In this document: positions 1 through 8,834 of the stretch, piece after piece
Numbering within the stretch: position 1 is the stretch's first letter
How the letters are laid out: every line of letters starts with the position of its first letter
Assembly (NCBI RefSeq): GCF_047238185.1
Contig: NZ_JBDFMI010000001.1
Span: forward strand, 2,108,001 to 2,172,000
From: Bacillus_AD sp047238185
GTDB taxonomy: Bacteria > Bacillota > Bacilli > Bacillales > DSM-1321
Reading direction: 5' to 3'
Length of the DNA stretch: 64,000 bases
The notes under the pieces: generated by a model
What the model saw: the letters and a program-made list of their open reading frames with translations, nothing else
Databases searched by the model: none
Told to the model about the DNA's origin: nothing
Position numbers and translations under genes: made by a program

Positions 1-2
1 CA

Positions 3-899
3 GGTGTCTTTAAATTAACAGATGAGTTGGCACTTATCCAGACAGTCGATTTCTTTACGCCTGTTGTGGATGATCCATATATGTTCGGACAAATAGCGGC
101 CGCTAACGCTTTAAGCGATGTATATGCAATGGGAGGGACGCCGAAAACAGCAATGAATATTGTTGCCTATCCGATTAAAACATTGGGAGCGGACATCTTA
201 TCCTCCATATTGCGAGGCGCCTCTGATAAAGTGGTAGAATCCGGCGCTGTAACGGTCGGCGGCCATAGCATCGATGACAAGGAGCCTAAGTTCGGCCTTT
301 CGGTTACAGGGATTATACACCCTGGCGCCATTTGGAAAAACACAGGCGCCAAACCGGGAGATTCGCTCATATTAACCAAACCGCTGGGGGTCGGCATATT
401 AACTACCGGCATCAAGCGGAATGCAGTCACTCCCGAGCAGGAGGAAGCCGTTACAAAAACGATGGCTGAACTGAACAAGGCAAGTGCAGAAGCATTGCAC
501 CATTATCATCCTAACGCTGTTACGGACATTACAGGATTCGGCTTATTGGGCCATGCCAGTGAAATGGCGGAAGGCAGCAATGTCAGCATCGACATCGACT
601 ACAGACAGGTTCCATTCCTCGACGGCACGATGAAGCTTGCTGAAAATGGTGTTATACCAGGAGGAAGCAAATCAAACCATCAATGGCTGGAAGGAAAAGT
701 CGAATACGATGACCAGCTATCTCTACCGCAGCAATTAGCGATATGTGACAGCATCACTTCAGGAGGACTATTGATCAGTATGCCTAGCCATGAAGCCGAA
801 GCCTTTTGCGAAGAACTGCACAATCAAGGAAATACGGCTGCTATAATAGGCAATGTGTTGGAGCCTCGACTTCCATTAATCACTGTACGGGCTACATAA
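3..899 (+). CDS. selD: Selenide, water dikinase SelD (5' end cut by window)
   Basis: Makes selenophosphate from selenide and ATP, the selenium donor used to convert Ser-tRNA(Sec) to Sec-tRNA(Sec). The frame is already open at base 3, so the N-terminus with the catalytic Cys or Sec and the glycine-rich ATP loop lies outside the window; about 298 residues are visible. Seen: the block DPYMFGQIAAANALSD, then GGHSI, then TDITGFGLLGH, which are conserved in SelD and in related PurM-like enzymes. It converges on selB and shares a hairpin terminator with it. Whether the active-site residue is Sec or Cys cannot be judged from here. selA probably lies just upstream, outside the window (inference). Confidence 0.95.
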   Translation, partial: GVFKLTDELALIQTVDFFTPVVDDPYMFGQIAAANALSDVYAMGGTPKTAMNIVAYPIKTLGADILSSILRGASDKVVESGAVTVGGHSIDDKEPKFGLSVTGIIHPGAIWKNTGAKPGDSLILTKPLGVGILTTGIKRNAVTPEQEEAVTKTMAELNKASAEALHHYHPNAVTDITGFGLLGHASEMAEGSNVSIDIDYRQVPFLDGTMKLAENGVIPGGSKSNHQWLEGKVEYDDQLSLPQQLAICDSITSGGLLISMPSHEAEAFCEELHNQGNTAAIIGNVLEPRLPLITVRAT

Positions 900-920
900 G
901 GTGCCAATCGGGCGAAAAAA

Positions 921-947
921 GGGGAACCCCCAATATGGCGGTTCCCC
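921..947. terminator. Bidirectional terminator between selD and selB
   Basis: Stem GGGGAACC (921-928) pairs with GGTTCCCC (940-947). A run of A precedes it (915-920) and TTT follows, so it can end both the plus-strand selD and the minus-strand selB transcripts. Confidence 0.75.
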
Positions 948-1026
948 TTTGTCCTATGTAACCATAATGATACCATAATCACCCATTCAATCATAGATGA
1001 TTATTTTTTCCCAATTTTTCTTAGAA

Positions 1027-2913
1027 TCATGTCGACCATTCCCGGCGATTATCTTTACGAACCGTAATCTTTTCGGCATCAAGCAGTTCCAGTAAAGGGA
1101 TCATATGCTTCCGTGTAAGCCCGAGAATTTGTTTGGCTTCCGCAATTGTAAAGGAATTTCCCGTCTGTTCCTTTAATTCCTTTATACTTTGTTCAAAAGA
1201 ATCTCTCACTACATAATAAACATCTGTCAGCGGGATCAAAATGCCTGACTCTGCCAAAAATGGCTTCAATTCGAAAAATATAGGCTCAGGTATATTCTGC
1301 CGTTCCGCATAGACATTTAAATACGTCACTTTCATGCCGTCATTCTTCATTTCATCAAGCATATGCCCGACCTTTGTCCTCCATTTATCCGGAATATGGG
1401 GAGCAAAGCCAGAGAGGAATAGCAACTGACCGTTATTTTCCCATATTCCGTCACCGGCCCCATTTTCAAGCATAAACCGGATAAACACTGCGCTTCCTTT
1501 GGGCGATAACTTCTGCATTAACTCAGCACCGGGCATTCCCTGCTTCATAGGATTCTGCACATGATATGCCTCTATAGCTTCTACTATTCCTGCCTGAACC
1601 TCTTCCACAAAATGCACACCTGCAAAATGGTTTTTCTCATATTCCAGAAAGAAATCATCATCCTTGATAAGAGGGCGTATTCTTTCAACAGGAAGTGAAC
1701 TGTAAAGGCTTAATTCTTCAACTGAAGCACTTCCTTTTTGCTTCAGTATATCCCTCAGCCTTTCAACTTCGCTGCCTTCTTTTTTACGTTGAAGCCCGCA
1801 CATCGTTTCCTGGCCGAATTTGTATTTTCCCCCATGCGGATCCACAATCCAGCCTCCGCCGATTGTTTCCGGGGGGGAAGGCCTGCGGATAATGAAGGCG
1901 TCCCCTCTTTTGGCTACTACCTTTTTTTCTAGCCTCAATTGGCAGAGGATATCTCCCTTTGAGCTGCCCGCTTCCTTACGGTCGAAAAATACAATTTTCC
2001 CCATCACCTCTGCAGTGCCTATATAACAAGCCACCTGCATTCGCTGCTTGATCCTAATAACACCACGTACAATAGAAAGTGACACATCCAGGCAATCGCT
2101 AATAGGGAAAGAAAGAGAAGCTACGAGGACATCCCCCCGTTTCACTTGATCCACAGCAATAGTAGGCAAATTAACAGCAGCCCTCTGGCCTGCACACACA
2201 TAGGACGCTTTTTTATTATGCACCTGTATTTGCCGCGCTTTTGACTCAGCTCCCGAGGGCAGGAGATAGACAGCTTCTCCTTCACGCAAACTGCCTTCAT
2301 TGACCGTTCCTCTGACAACCGTCCCTTGGCCTTTTATAGTAAACGCGGAATCGACCGGAAGCCTGAAAGGTCCATCGTTTTGTTTAAAAGGCAGTTCTTG
2401 GGCATGCACAATAATCGCTTGCTTTAACGCCTCGATCCCTTCTCCTGTTAGACTGTCTACTTCAAAAATCGCCGCACTTTGAAAAATGCTGCCTGCAAGC
2501 TCGCGGTTTATGTCTTCCTTCACTATATCCAGAAAACCCGATTCAACTAGGCCGCATTTAGTCAGAACAACCATTCCTGACGATATACGTAAAAAATCAA
2601 GAATCGCCAAATGCTCCTTCGTTTGCGGCATGACCCCCTCATCGGCAGCCACTACTAGAATCATCATATCAATGCCGGAAACACCGGCGATCATTTTTTT
2701 TATAAATTTTTCATGTCCGGGCACATCAATAATACTGATGTTCATTTCGTTGCTTTGGAAAAAAGGGGCAAAGCCGAGTTCAATGGATATTTCCCTTTCC
2801 TTCTCTTCCTTTAACGTGTCTGTCTCAATATTGGTCAATGCTTTTGTCAAAGATGTCTTGCCATGGTCGATATGACCGGCCATCCCGATCGTAACATGTT
2901 TGTTCATCATCAT
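1027..2913 (-). CDS. selB: Selenocysteine-specific elongation factor SelB
   Basis: Specialised EF-Tu-like GTPase that carries Sec-tRNA(Sec) to the ribosome and recognises the SECIS hairpin. Residues 1-170 form the GTPase domain: G1 GHIDHGKT at 13-20, G3 DVPGHEKF at 63-70, and TKCG at 118-121 where EF-Tu has NKxD. Beta-barrel domains follow to about residue 350, and the remaining 270 residues fit the winged-helix repeats that bind SECIS RNA. The 628 residues are normal for bacterial SelB. Three ATG codons in a row follow the AAGGA at spacings of 3, 6 and 9 bases, so the true start may be the second or third Met. It sits immediately downstream of sbcC (22-base gap) and could be co-transcribed with sbcDC. 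Confidence 0.96.
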   Translation of the reverse strand: MMMNKHVTIGMAGHIDHGKTSLTKALTNIETDTLKEEKEREISIELGFAPFFQSNEMNISIIDVPGHEKFIKKMIAGVSGIDMMILVVAADEGVMPQTKEHLAILDFLRISSGMVVLTKCGLVESGFLDIVKEDINRELAGSIFQSAAIFEVDSLTGEGIEALKQAIIVHAQELPFKQNDGPFRLPVDSAFTIKGQGTVVRGTVNEGSLREGEAVYLLPSGAESKARQIQVHNKKASYVCAGQRAAVNLPTIAVDQVKRGDVLVASLSFPISDCLDVSLSIVRGVIRIKQRMQVACYIGTAEVMGKIVFFDRKEAGSSKGDILCQLRLEKKVVAKRGDAFIIRRPSPPETIGGGWIVDPHGGKYKFGQETMCGLQRKKEGSEVERLRDILKQKGSASVEELSLYSSLPVERIRPLIKDDDFFLEYEKNHFAGVHFVEEVQAGIVEAIEAYHVQNPMKQGMPGAELMQKLSPKGSAVFIRFMLENGAGDGIWENNGQLLFLSGFAPHIPDKWRTKVGHMLDEMKNDGMKVTYLNVYAERQNIPEPIFFELKPFLAESGILIPLTDVYYVVRDSFEQSIKELKEQTGNSFTIAEAKQILGLTRKHMIPLLELLDAEKITVRKDNRREWST

Positions 2914-2935
2914 GCATCCTTCTCAGAAACGTACT

Positions 2936-5900
2936 TTAGTTCAATACAAAACGGGTTTTGCTTCCCGTCTGCGTCCCTATTACTTCCAGCCGGGCATCCA
3001 TTCTTTCTTTCAACTCCGGCACATGGGATATAATACCGACCAATCTGCCTGCGCTTTGGATCTCGAGCAACGATTCAATTGCCTGGTCCAGGGACTCGGG
3101 ATCAAGCGTGCCGAAACCTTCGTCAATAAACATCGTCTCCAGTGAAATGCCGCCTGCATTTTGCTGTACAACCGCCGCCAATCCCAATGCCAGCGATAAA
3201 GATGCCTTGAAGCTTTCCCCACCGGATAATGTTTTGACATGGCGCTCCATGCCCGTGTATTGGTCAAACACAGACAACTCCAGGCCGCTTTGGATATTTT
3301 TCCGTGTAGGGTCGATCTTGCGGATCAGATTATAGCGCCCGCTGGTCATTTGCTCAAGGCGTTCATTCGCTTCCACAAGGATATCATCCAGAAAACTGGT
3401 CAGCACAAACCGTTCGAATGTAATCCGAAATGGATTCTGCCCTTTCGTAATTTCATATAAATGCCCAATTTGTTCATATTGCTTCTGTATATGTGACTGT
3501 TTTTCCATGCCTGCAGATAGTTTTTCCGCTATTCGTTGGTTCGTGGACATTTTGAACGTTAATTCACTTATGCTCTTTCTTTGCTCTTCACATTCGTTCG
3601 CCACCGCTTCAAGCTCTCGTTCAATTGCCCCGACATCTGGCAAAGAAACCCCATTCAGCTTATTTTCCAATGAGCGCAGAAGATTATCTACTCTATTCCA
3701 TTCAGACTTGTACTGATCGATACTGAATTGGATTTGTTTTATTTCTGCATCCGTTTTTTTAGCCGCAGCATATGCGCCATAGGTATCAAAGCCTTGCTCT
3801 CCCATATCTTTTTTGAATAATTCCCGCTGTTCATCCAATTCCAATTCCATGATTTTTATATTGCGGATTTCATTTTCAAGGGCACTATTTATTTTTACTT
3901 CTTCATTTAATGCCAGTTGCCATTCCTGCTGCGATTGTTCAAAAGCTTGTTCAAGCTGGCGAACTTTTGCTTCAGCTTTTTTTACAGTTGCCTCGTATGA
4001 TTCAAGCGTTCGAAGTTGCTCGGGAATCCGCTCCTTCATTGCATCCAGCGTCGCTCTAATTTGCAGCCTGCTCGCATTTTCACTTTCCATTCGCTGTTTC
4101 AAGCTGTCCCTTTTTTCCAAGAGTTGCTTGATATGGTCCTCTATACGCTTGTATTCCTGTTCAAGTACTGTCCCTTTTTCTATGAGTTTTCCCAGCTGCT
4201 TCACTCGTTCAGCAACTGACTTCATGCCTACCTTCAATTGTTCCTCTGCATCACTGCCTGTCATTCCAAGTTGTTCAAATAAATGCTCTGACTGCTTTTT
4301 GGCCAGTTCTGCCTTGTCATTAAGGGACTCATACTGAACATTAAGCCGATCATACATACGGACCGTTTCCTGCCATTCAGCCCGTTTGGATTCCGCGTTT
4401 TTTTTGCATGCTTCATACATTTCCTGGGTTACCATTTGATCACTATGTTCAGCAGGGCGGGGGTGATGGATAGAACCGCAAACAGCGCATTCCTCTCCTT
4501 CCTTCAATTGGGCCGCCAATATAGCTGCATGGGAATGGAAGAGTTGCTTTTCAACTTCCGTTAATTGGTCTCTTGCATCACCATGCGCTTTCTCGCATTC
4601 ATGCAGTTTCCCCTCTTGCTGTTTTAGCTTTTCACTTAAAGAAGCCATTTCTGAATCCAACATATTTGTTTCCTTCCATGCACGGAAGGCTTCCTGATAT
4701 TTTTCTTCTTGCCTTGATTGCTCCGAATACTCCAGTTCAGCCTTTTCCGATTGGCGGATTGCTTCTTTGACCGACAACCCTTTATTCTCACTTGTTTCCA
4801 CGAACTTTTTTATATCAGCGCATTCCTTCTCCAATCCGCTGCATAAAGCGGATTGCTTAGCCAGCTTTTCTTCCAATGAAGAAAAGGAAAGAATATCTTT
4901 TTTCATTTCAGATAATCCGATCCATTCTTTTGAAGCGGCTTCCCTTTCCTCTTTTCGCCCTGTTTCTTCTTCATATTGTCTCCGGGCTTTTTGTACGGCT
5001 ACTTTTGCTGTTTCAGCTGCTTGTTTAAGATGTTCAATTTCAGCTTGAGATTGCTTGACTCTTTTTCCGATGCGGAGATAGGCAAGCTCCTGCTTTTCCA
5101 ATTGAGCCGCTTTCTTCGCCCAATCGATAGACGCCTCTTGCTGGTCCATCTTTGTTTTTTGTTCGTGGAGCCGGTCGAATGCTGTTTTTAATTGTTCTCT
5201 TTCCTTAAATTTCGCTTCCAGTTCCTTTGCCTTGTATAGGGTATCAGTGATGTTTTTTTGCTTTTGTTCGGTAGCTGACAGATTTTTCTTGCGTTCCGAA
5301 ATCTGTTCTATTGCCCTCGCGATATCAGACTGTAACTGGTTGTATGTTTCTGCAGCCGTCAGGACAGGCTGTCCCTCTTGTTCTTCTCGTTCAAAAATCC
5401 AGACTATATCGTTCATGAAGGCAGCTAGCTCAGCCTGCATCTGTTCCTCTGCTTTTTTAAGTACTGTGCTTTTCTCCTTTAATTTGTCTTCCATCTTTTT
5501 ATACATTTCAGTATGGAACAATTTTTGGAGGATCATTTCCTTTTCTTTACTTTCAGAGACAAGCAGCTTCTTGAACTCGCCTTGCGGAATCATCAGTATT
5601 TGTTTAAATTGTACAGCATCTAGCCCGATGATTCTTTTGATCTTTTCATCCACGTCCCTGACATTTGCCGCCACTAGTTCCTTTCCTTCCTCTTTCACCT
5701 CATATAGTTCAGCCTTTGCATTGACAGTAGTGTATCCGTCCCCTGACTTTTTTTGCCTTACTTGCATCGGACTTCTCCATATATGATACGTTTTGTCACG
5801 CAAGCGGAAGGTGAGCGACACTTCGGTCGCCACATCCTGGTCAGCAAAATGGCTTCTTAAATCAAGACCAGTACGTTCGTCACCGCTTGCTTTTCCAAAA

Positions 5901-6055
5901 ATGGCAAAGGAAATGCCATCAAATATAGTGGTTTTTCCAGCTCCGGTTTTACCCGAAATCACAAACATATTCCTATTTTCCAAAAGGGTGAAATCAATCA
6001 ATTCCGTCCCTGCGTATGGCCCGAAAGCCTGTAGGGTCAATTGTAGTGGCCTCAT
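2936..6055 (-). CDS. sbcC: SbcC, ATPase subunit of the SbcCD nuclease
   Basis: Rad50-like SMC ATPase that works with SbcD to cut hairpins and blocked DNA ends. At 1039 residues it has the expected plan: Walker A GKTGAGKTT at 35-43, a long coiled coil rich in Glu, Lys and Gln, a zinc hook CAVC near residue 520, a second coil, and the C-terminal ABC signature LSGGES near 943 with Walker B MFIDEGFGTLD near 975. Its start codon shares one base with the sbcD stop (TGATG), so the two are translationally coupled. In B. subtilis sbcDC lie near addAB; here they lie beside selB. Confidence 0.96.
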   Translation of the reverse strand: MRPLQLTLQAFGPYAGTELIDFTLLENRNMFVISGKTGAGKTTIFDGISFAIFGKASGDERTGLDLRSHFADQDVATEVSLTFRLRDKTYHIWRSPMQVRQKKSGDGYTTVNAKAELYEVKEEGKELVAANVRDVDEKIKRIIGLDAVQFKQILMIPQGEFKKLLVSESKEKEMILQKLFHTEMYKKMEDKLKEKSTVLKKAEEQMQAELAAFMNDIVWIFEREEQEGQPVLTAAETYNQLQSDIARAIEQISERKKNLSATEQKQKNITDTLYKAKELEAKFKEREQLKTAFDRLHEQKTKMDQQEASIDWAKKAAQLEKQELAYLRIGKRVKQSQAEIEHLKQAAETAKVAVQKARRQYEEETGRKEEREAASKEWIGLSEMKKDILSFSSLEEKLAKQSALCSGLEKECADIKKFVETSENKGLSVKEAIRQSEKAELEYSEQSRQEEKYQEAFRAWKETNMLDSEMASLSEKLKQQEGKLHECEKAHGDARDQLTEVEKQLFHSHAAILAAQLKEGEECAVCGSIHHPRPAEHSDQMVTQEMYEACKKNAESKRAEWQETVRMYDRLNVQYESLNDKAELAKKQSEHLFEQLGMTGSDAEEQLKVGMKSVAERVKQLGKLIEKGTVLEQEYKRIEDHIKQLLEKRDSLKQRMESENASRLQIRATLDAMKERIPEQLRTLESYEATVKKAEAKVRQLEQAFEQSQQEWQLALNEEVKINSALENEIRNIKIMELELDEQRELFKKDMGEQGFDTYGAYAAAKKTDAEIKQIQFSIDQYKSEWNRVDNLLRSLENKLNGVSLPDVGAIERELEAVANECEEQRKSISELTFKMSTNQRIAEKLSAGMEKQSHIQKQYEQIGHLYEITKGQNPFRITFERFVLTSFLDDILVEANERLEQMTSGRYNLIRKIDPTRKNIQSGLELSVFDQYTGMERHVKTLSGGESFKASLSLALGLAAVVQQNAGGISLETMFIDEGFGTLDPESLDQAIESLLEIQSAGRLVGIISHVPELKERMDARLEVIGTQTGSKTRFVLN

Positions 6056-7197
6056 CAGTAATCCCCCTCCCTTTTTACTTCGTCAATAATCCCTTTCATG
6101 ATTCCGCTTTTTTCTTCATCAAAGTGCCGTTCAGTCATTTGTTCATAAAAATGCTCGTAAAGCTGCAATTCTGTTCGGTTCTTATCTTTCAGAACGGTAA
6201 ATGTCTTTTTATTTTTTTGGTCATTAACATCCCATTTACGTTCCAAATGCAATACATTCGGATAGACCTTTCTCAATTTTTGGATGGGATCCAATATGGT
6301 TCCTTTATCCAGCAGTGTAATCTTTAAATAATCTTCGCGTTTTTGTGTTTTATAAAAGGCTGGATCCATAAGTTCATGAAAATGTCCGGACAGCTCCCTC
6401 ATATCATATTTAGGGATCAAAGGCCGCCTTTTGATTGTTAACTGTTGCTGATCATCTATAGTCACTACATTTACAGACTTGCTCTGTTTCGCCTCGGAAA
6501 AAGAGTACTTCAACAGTGAACCGGAATAATGGATAGTAGGATCTTTGATGGCATCTGGGCTGTGCAAATGCCCTAACGCTGTATAGTTGAAGTGTTTAAA
6601 TAAATCTCTTGAAACAGTGCCAGACCCGCCCACTGATAAAATCCTTTCCGAATCAGACACTTCCCCTCCAGCTACGAAAGCATGTCCAACAAATACATTA
6701 GGCTCGTTCTTATTCATTTTTTCCACAATGCGCCCGACGATTGCCTCCATGGCCCCTTGATGGGAATGGATATTGTCATCTTCAAACACATGCTTCACTA
6801 CGCCAGGTTCGGCAAAGGGAACACAATAAAAGTTAACGCCATTTATATGGACAGGCTCTATTTCAGCCTGAAGCTTACCCTGAAGATAAAGCTGGCTTTG
6901 CTTATACCAGGATGTACCGAATGACAACCTTTCAGCACTGTCATGGTTACCAGAGATAGCAACAATCGGTATATTCATTTTTATGTTAATAGTAAAAAGG
7001 ATTTCGTCCAAAAGATCGACCGCTTCCGTCGGCGGAACGGACCGGTCATACAAGTCTCCGGCAATGACAACTGCATCAGGCTTTTCCTCAGATACAATTT
7101 CCATGAATCGATTCAATATATACCTCTGGTCCTCGGTCATATAAATCCCATGAACAATCTTTCCTAAATGCCAATCAGCTGTATGAATGAATTTCAT
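6055..7197 (-). CDS. sbcD: SbcD, nuclease subunit of SbcCD
   Basis: Mre11-like Mn-dependent phosphodiesterase of the SbcCD complex. Metallophosphoesterase motifs are visible in order: HTADWHLG at 5-12, AGDLYDR at 46-52, SGNHDS at 82-87, then GHAF near 170 and LGHLH near 208. The length (380 residues) is normal. It is the first gene of a minus-strand sbcD-sbcC unit that may include selB. The upstream region 7200-7240 contains an AT-rich TATAAT-like element on the minus strand. Confidence 0.96.
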   Translation of the reverse strand: MKFIHTADWHLGKIVHGIYMTEDQRYILNRFMEIVSEEKPDAVVIAGDLYDRSVPPTEAVDLLDEILFTINIKMNIPIVAISGNHDSAERLSFGTSWYKQSQLYLQGKLQAEIEPVHINGVNFYCVPFAEPGVVKHVFEDDNIHSHQGAMEAIVGRIVEKMNKNEPNVFVGHAFVAGGEVSDSERILSVGGSGTVSRDLFKHFNYTALGHLHSPDAIKDPTIHYSGSLLKYSFSEAKQSKSVNVVTIDDQQQLTIKRRPLIPKYDMRELSGHFHELMDPAFYKTQKREDYLKITLLDKGTILDPIQKLRKVYPNVLHLERKWDVNDQKNKKTFTVLKDKNRTELQLYEHFYEQMTERHFDEEKSGIMKGIIDEVKREGDY

Positions 7198-7309
7198 TAT
7201 AAGGCCCCCCTCGTTCCAAATATCTATCTTTTATTATAACAGACCTTTTCTGCTCGCAGAATGTATGTTCCTTCATTTTGAGCATGCATTAATTGGGTTG
7301 CAGCAAAAA

Positions 7310-7352
7310 AAGCTGCCAAATCTCTTAATTGTTTAAGAAAATCCGGCAGCTT
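7310..7352 (-). terminator. Terminator of the DUF2621 gene
   Basis: AAGCTGCC (7310-7317) pairs with GGCAGCTT (7345-7352); an inner TCTTAA/TTAAGA stem lies in the loop. On the minus strand it is followed by a run of seven T. It lies just beyond the stop of the gene at 7357. Confidence 0.8.
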
Positions 7353-7356
7353 TCTT

Positions 7357-7785
7357 CTATTCGAATAGATGTTCATACGGGTTTATGTCAATTTTGTTTT
7401 TTTGAAGTTTCTTCCTCAGAAACTTATGGTCTCGCTTTGGCGTAGCTATTATGTAGCCTTTGATGATATGGCCTTCATCTATCCTACGGGCTTTTTCCTC
7501 AAGCGCGATCTCCCCGATTTTCCCGGCAATCTTCTGCCTTGCCACGTCGCGGAACAGCTCTGGAACAGGGCTCACCAAATCATCCAGCAACAATCTCGCT
7601 TCCTGGGTCCAAAGATTTTTTGTTTGTTTTACATAGTATAATTCCCAATCCATATCAGATAAGCCATCGCTTTTAGGGAGCTTTTTGAGGAACTTGCGGA
7701 ACATAAAGAAGCCGCCGATCCCCATCATCCCGGCCAACACGACCACCCACGCCAATATAAACCATAAAAACCAGCCATCCAGCAT
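7357..7785 (-). CDS. yneK: DUF2621 family membrane protein (YneK-like)
   Basis: Family of unknown function found in Bacillus. An N-terminal membrane segment (about residues 5-27, WFLWFILAWVVVLAGMMGIG) is followed by a soluble, charged domain of about 110 residues ending in NPYEHLFE. The start is placed at the second in-frame ATG (142 residues) because GAAGGAGG lies nine bases upstream of it, whereas the first ATG abuts the ribosome site. B. subtilis has yneK beside ccdC/yneJ; here the tRNA gene selC on the opposite strand separates the two. The assignment rests on synteny plus sequence resemblance. Confidence 0.8.
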   Translation of the reverse strand: MLDGWFLWFILAWVVVLAGMMGIGGFFMFRKFLKKLPKSDGLSDMDWELYYVKQTKNLWTQEARLLLDDLVSPVPELFRDVARQKIAGKIGEIALEEKARRIDEGHIIKGYIIATPKRDHKFLRKKLQKNKIDINPYEHLFE

Positions 7786-7923
7786 TGAAGTCATCCTCCT
7801 TCAACAGCAATTTATTCCCTTTTTACCTATTATTCTACTATATGGCTCTAATGGAGTATACTGAATTTGGTAAAAAAGACAAATAACTGAAATATAATAA
7901 ATTATCATTCCCCCAAAAAAGGA

Positions 7924-7952
7924 TTGTTTCTTTTTAAAAACATTTGTATAAT
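7924..7952 (+). promoter_or_regulatory. Candidate SigA promoter of selC
   Basis: TTGTTT (7924-7929), 17-base spacer, TATAAT (7947-7952). Transcription would begin near 7959, about ten bases before the mature tRNA 5' end. Confidence 0.65.
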
Positions 7953-7968
7953 TAAAAACGTTGTGTTT

Positions 7969-8065
7969 GGGGTTGGATGAGCAACTGGTGTACTCCTTGG
8001 TCTTCAAAACCATTTGAAAGGCGCTTGACGTCTTTGGTGGGTTCGATTCCCACACAATCCCGCCA
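7969..8065 (+). tRNA. selC: tRNA-Sec (anticodon TCA)
   Basis: Selenocysteine tRNA. Long form (94 bases plus encoded CCA) with features specific to bacterial tRNA-Sec: anticodon loop CTTCAAA (8002-8008) with TCA at 8004-8006; a long variable arm AAAGGCG/CGTCTTT (8017-8023, 8029-8035); a 5-bp T stem GTGGG/CCCAC with loop TTCGATT; and an acceptor of eight positions, 7969-7976 with 8054-8061, then G and CCA. Three positions do not pair normally: G7976/A8054 in the acceptor, C7982/A7992 in the D stem, and T7997/T8013 at the top of the anticodon stem. It has its own promoter and terminator. Sec machinery genes selB and selD lie a few kb away. Confidence 0.93.
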
Positions 8066-8100
8066 AACTCCTAAATGTTAATGAAATACTATGCTTGAAT

Positions 8101-8133
8101 ACCGGCCATGCAGATTAGTAGCGGCCGGTTTTT
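8101..8133 (+). terminator. Terminator of selC
   Basis: ACCGGCC (8101-8107) pairs with GGCCGGT (8123-8129), followed by TTTTT. Confidence 0.85.
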
Positions 8134-8165
8134 CCATTCCCTGAATATGCACACTGGCACGCAAA

Positions 8166-8187
8166 AAAGCACCCATTAAGGTGCTTT
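8166..8187 (-). terminator. Terminator overlapping the 3' end of ccdC
   Basis: AAAGCACC (8166-8173) pairs with GGTGCTTT (8180-8187); the minus-strand T run follows. The ccdC stop codon lies in the loop. Confidence 0.7.
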
Positions 8188-8667
8188 AATTGGTTCAGCC
8201 TGAGAAAGAAATTGGACCTCTTTATACAATTTTTTATACTGTACATACATCGCTACACGCCATGGTACAATCATGCCGAAAGCCAGTAACCAAAACATTC
8301 CGCTTAACTGCCCTACATCTATTGAATTGCTTAACATTAGTTTTGCTACCAACCGGATTAATACTAAGCCGATTAAGATAAAAACAAAGGCTTTTGACCT
8401 TTTCATGAATACTTCATTGTCTTTTATTTCAAATTTGGATGTTTTAATCAGGAATAAAGAGAAAAACATGCCAACGAGAAGAGCTTCGAGAATTTCTCCT
8501 CCTGTCACACGAAAGAAAGGAAAAATGAACATCAACGCCCCAGAGCTCATAAAGATGGGCGGCAAAATGATTTTTTTGCTGCTCACCGGTTTTGTGGAAG
8601 CCTTCATTCTGACAAGCATGACTGATACAGCCATTACAATTGCAATAATAGTAGAAATATATATCAA
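8176..8667 (-). CDS. ccdC: CcdC/YneJ-like integral membrane protein
   Basis: Small polytopic membrane protein of 163 residues, with about five hydrophobic segments (near residues 2-20, 35-52, 60-76, 92-110 and 122-140). Family and order match B. subtilis yneJ (ccdC), named for its position beside ccdA, a gene needed for cytochrome c maturation; its own biochemical role is not established. The start is a TTG preceded by GGGGAG at eight bases. The next genes upstream on the same strand are the CheY-like yneI and ccdA, as in B. subtilis. Confidence 0.82.
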   Translation of the reverse strand: MIYISTIIAIVMAVSVMLVRMKASTKPVSSKKIILPPIFMSSGALMFIFPFFRVTGGEILEALLVGMFFSLFLIKTSKFEIKDNEVFMKRSKAFVFILIGLVLIRLVAKLMLSNSIDVGQLSGMFWLLAFGMIVPWRVAMYVQYKKLYKEVQFLSQAEPIKAP

Positions 8668-8797
8668 CTAACTCACTCCCCTAATTAACTAACTCATCTT
8701 TATCCCTATGCAGAATCATTGTTTATGGATATACAATTCTGAAACGGTAGAATCCCTTTTAATAACTCCATTATTTTAACAATATTTACTGAAAAAA

Positions 8798-8825
8798 TCA
8801 AAAAACCTGACATCTCTGCCAGATT
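8798..8825 (-). terminator. Weak terminator after yneI
   Basis: AACCTGACA/TGCCAGATT imperfect stem (8804-8825) followed on the minus strand by TTTTTT. It ends just before the yneI stop at 8835. Confidence 0.5.
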
Positions 8826-8834
8826 TTCTGATGA

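Noticed and set aside
167..478. Minus-strand open frame of 103 codons
   Set aside because: Shadow of selD in another frame; no ribosome site and unnatural composition.
2958..5786. Numerous plus-strand frames across sbcC
   Set aside because: Antisense shadows caused by the long coiled-coil codon bias (GAA/AAA) of sbcC.
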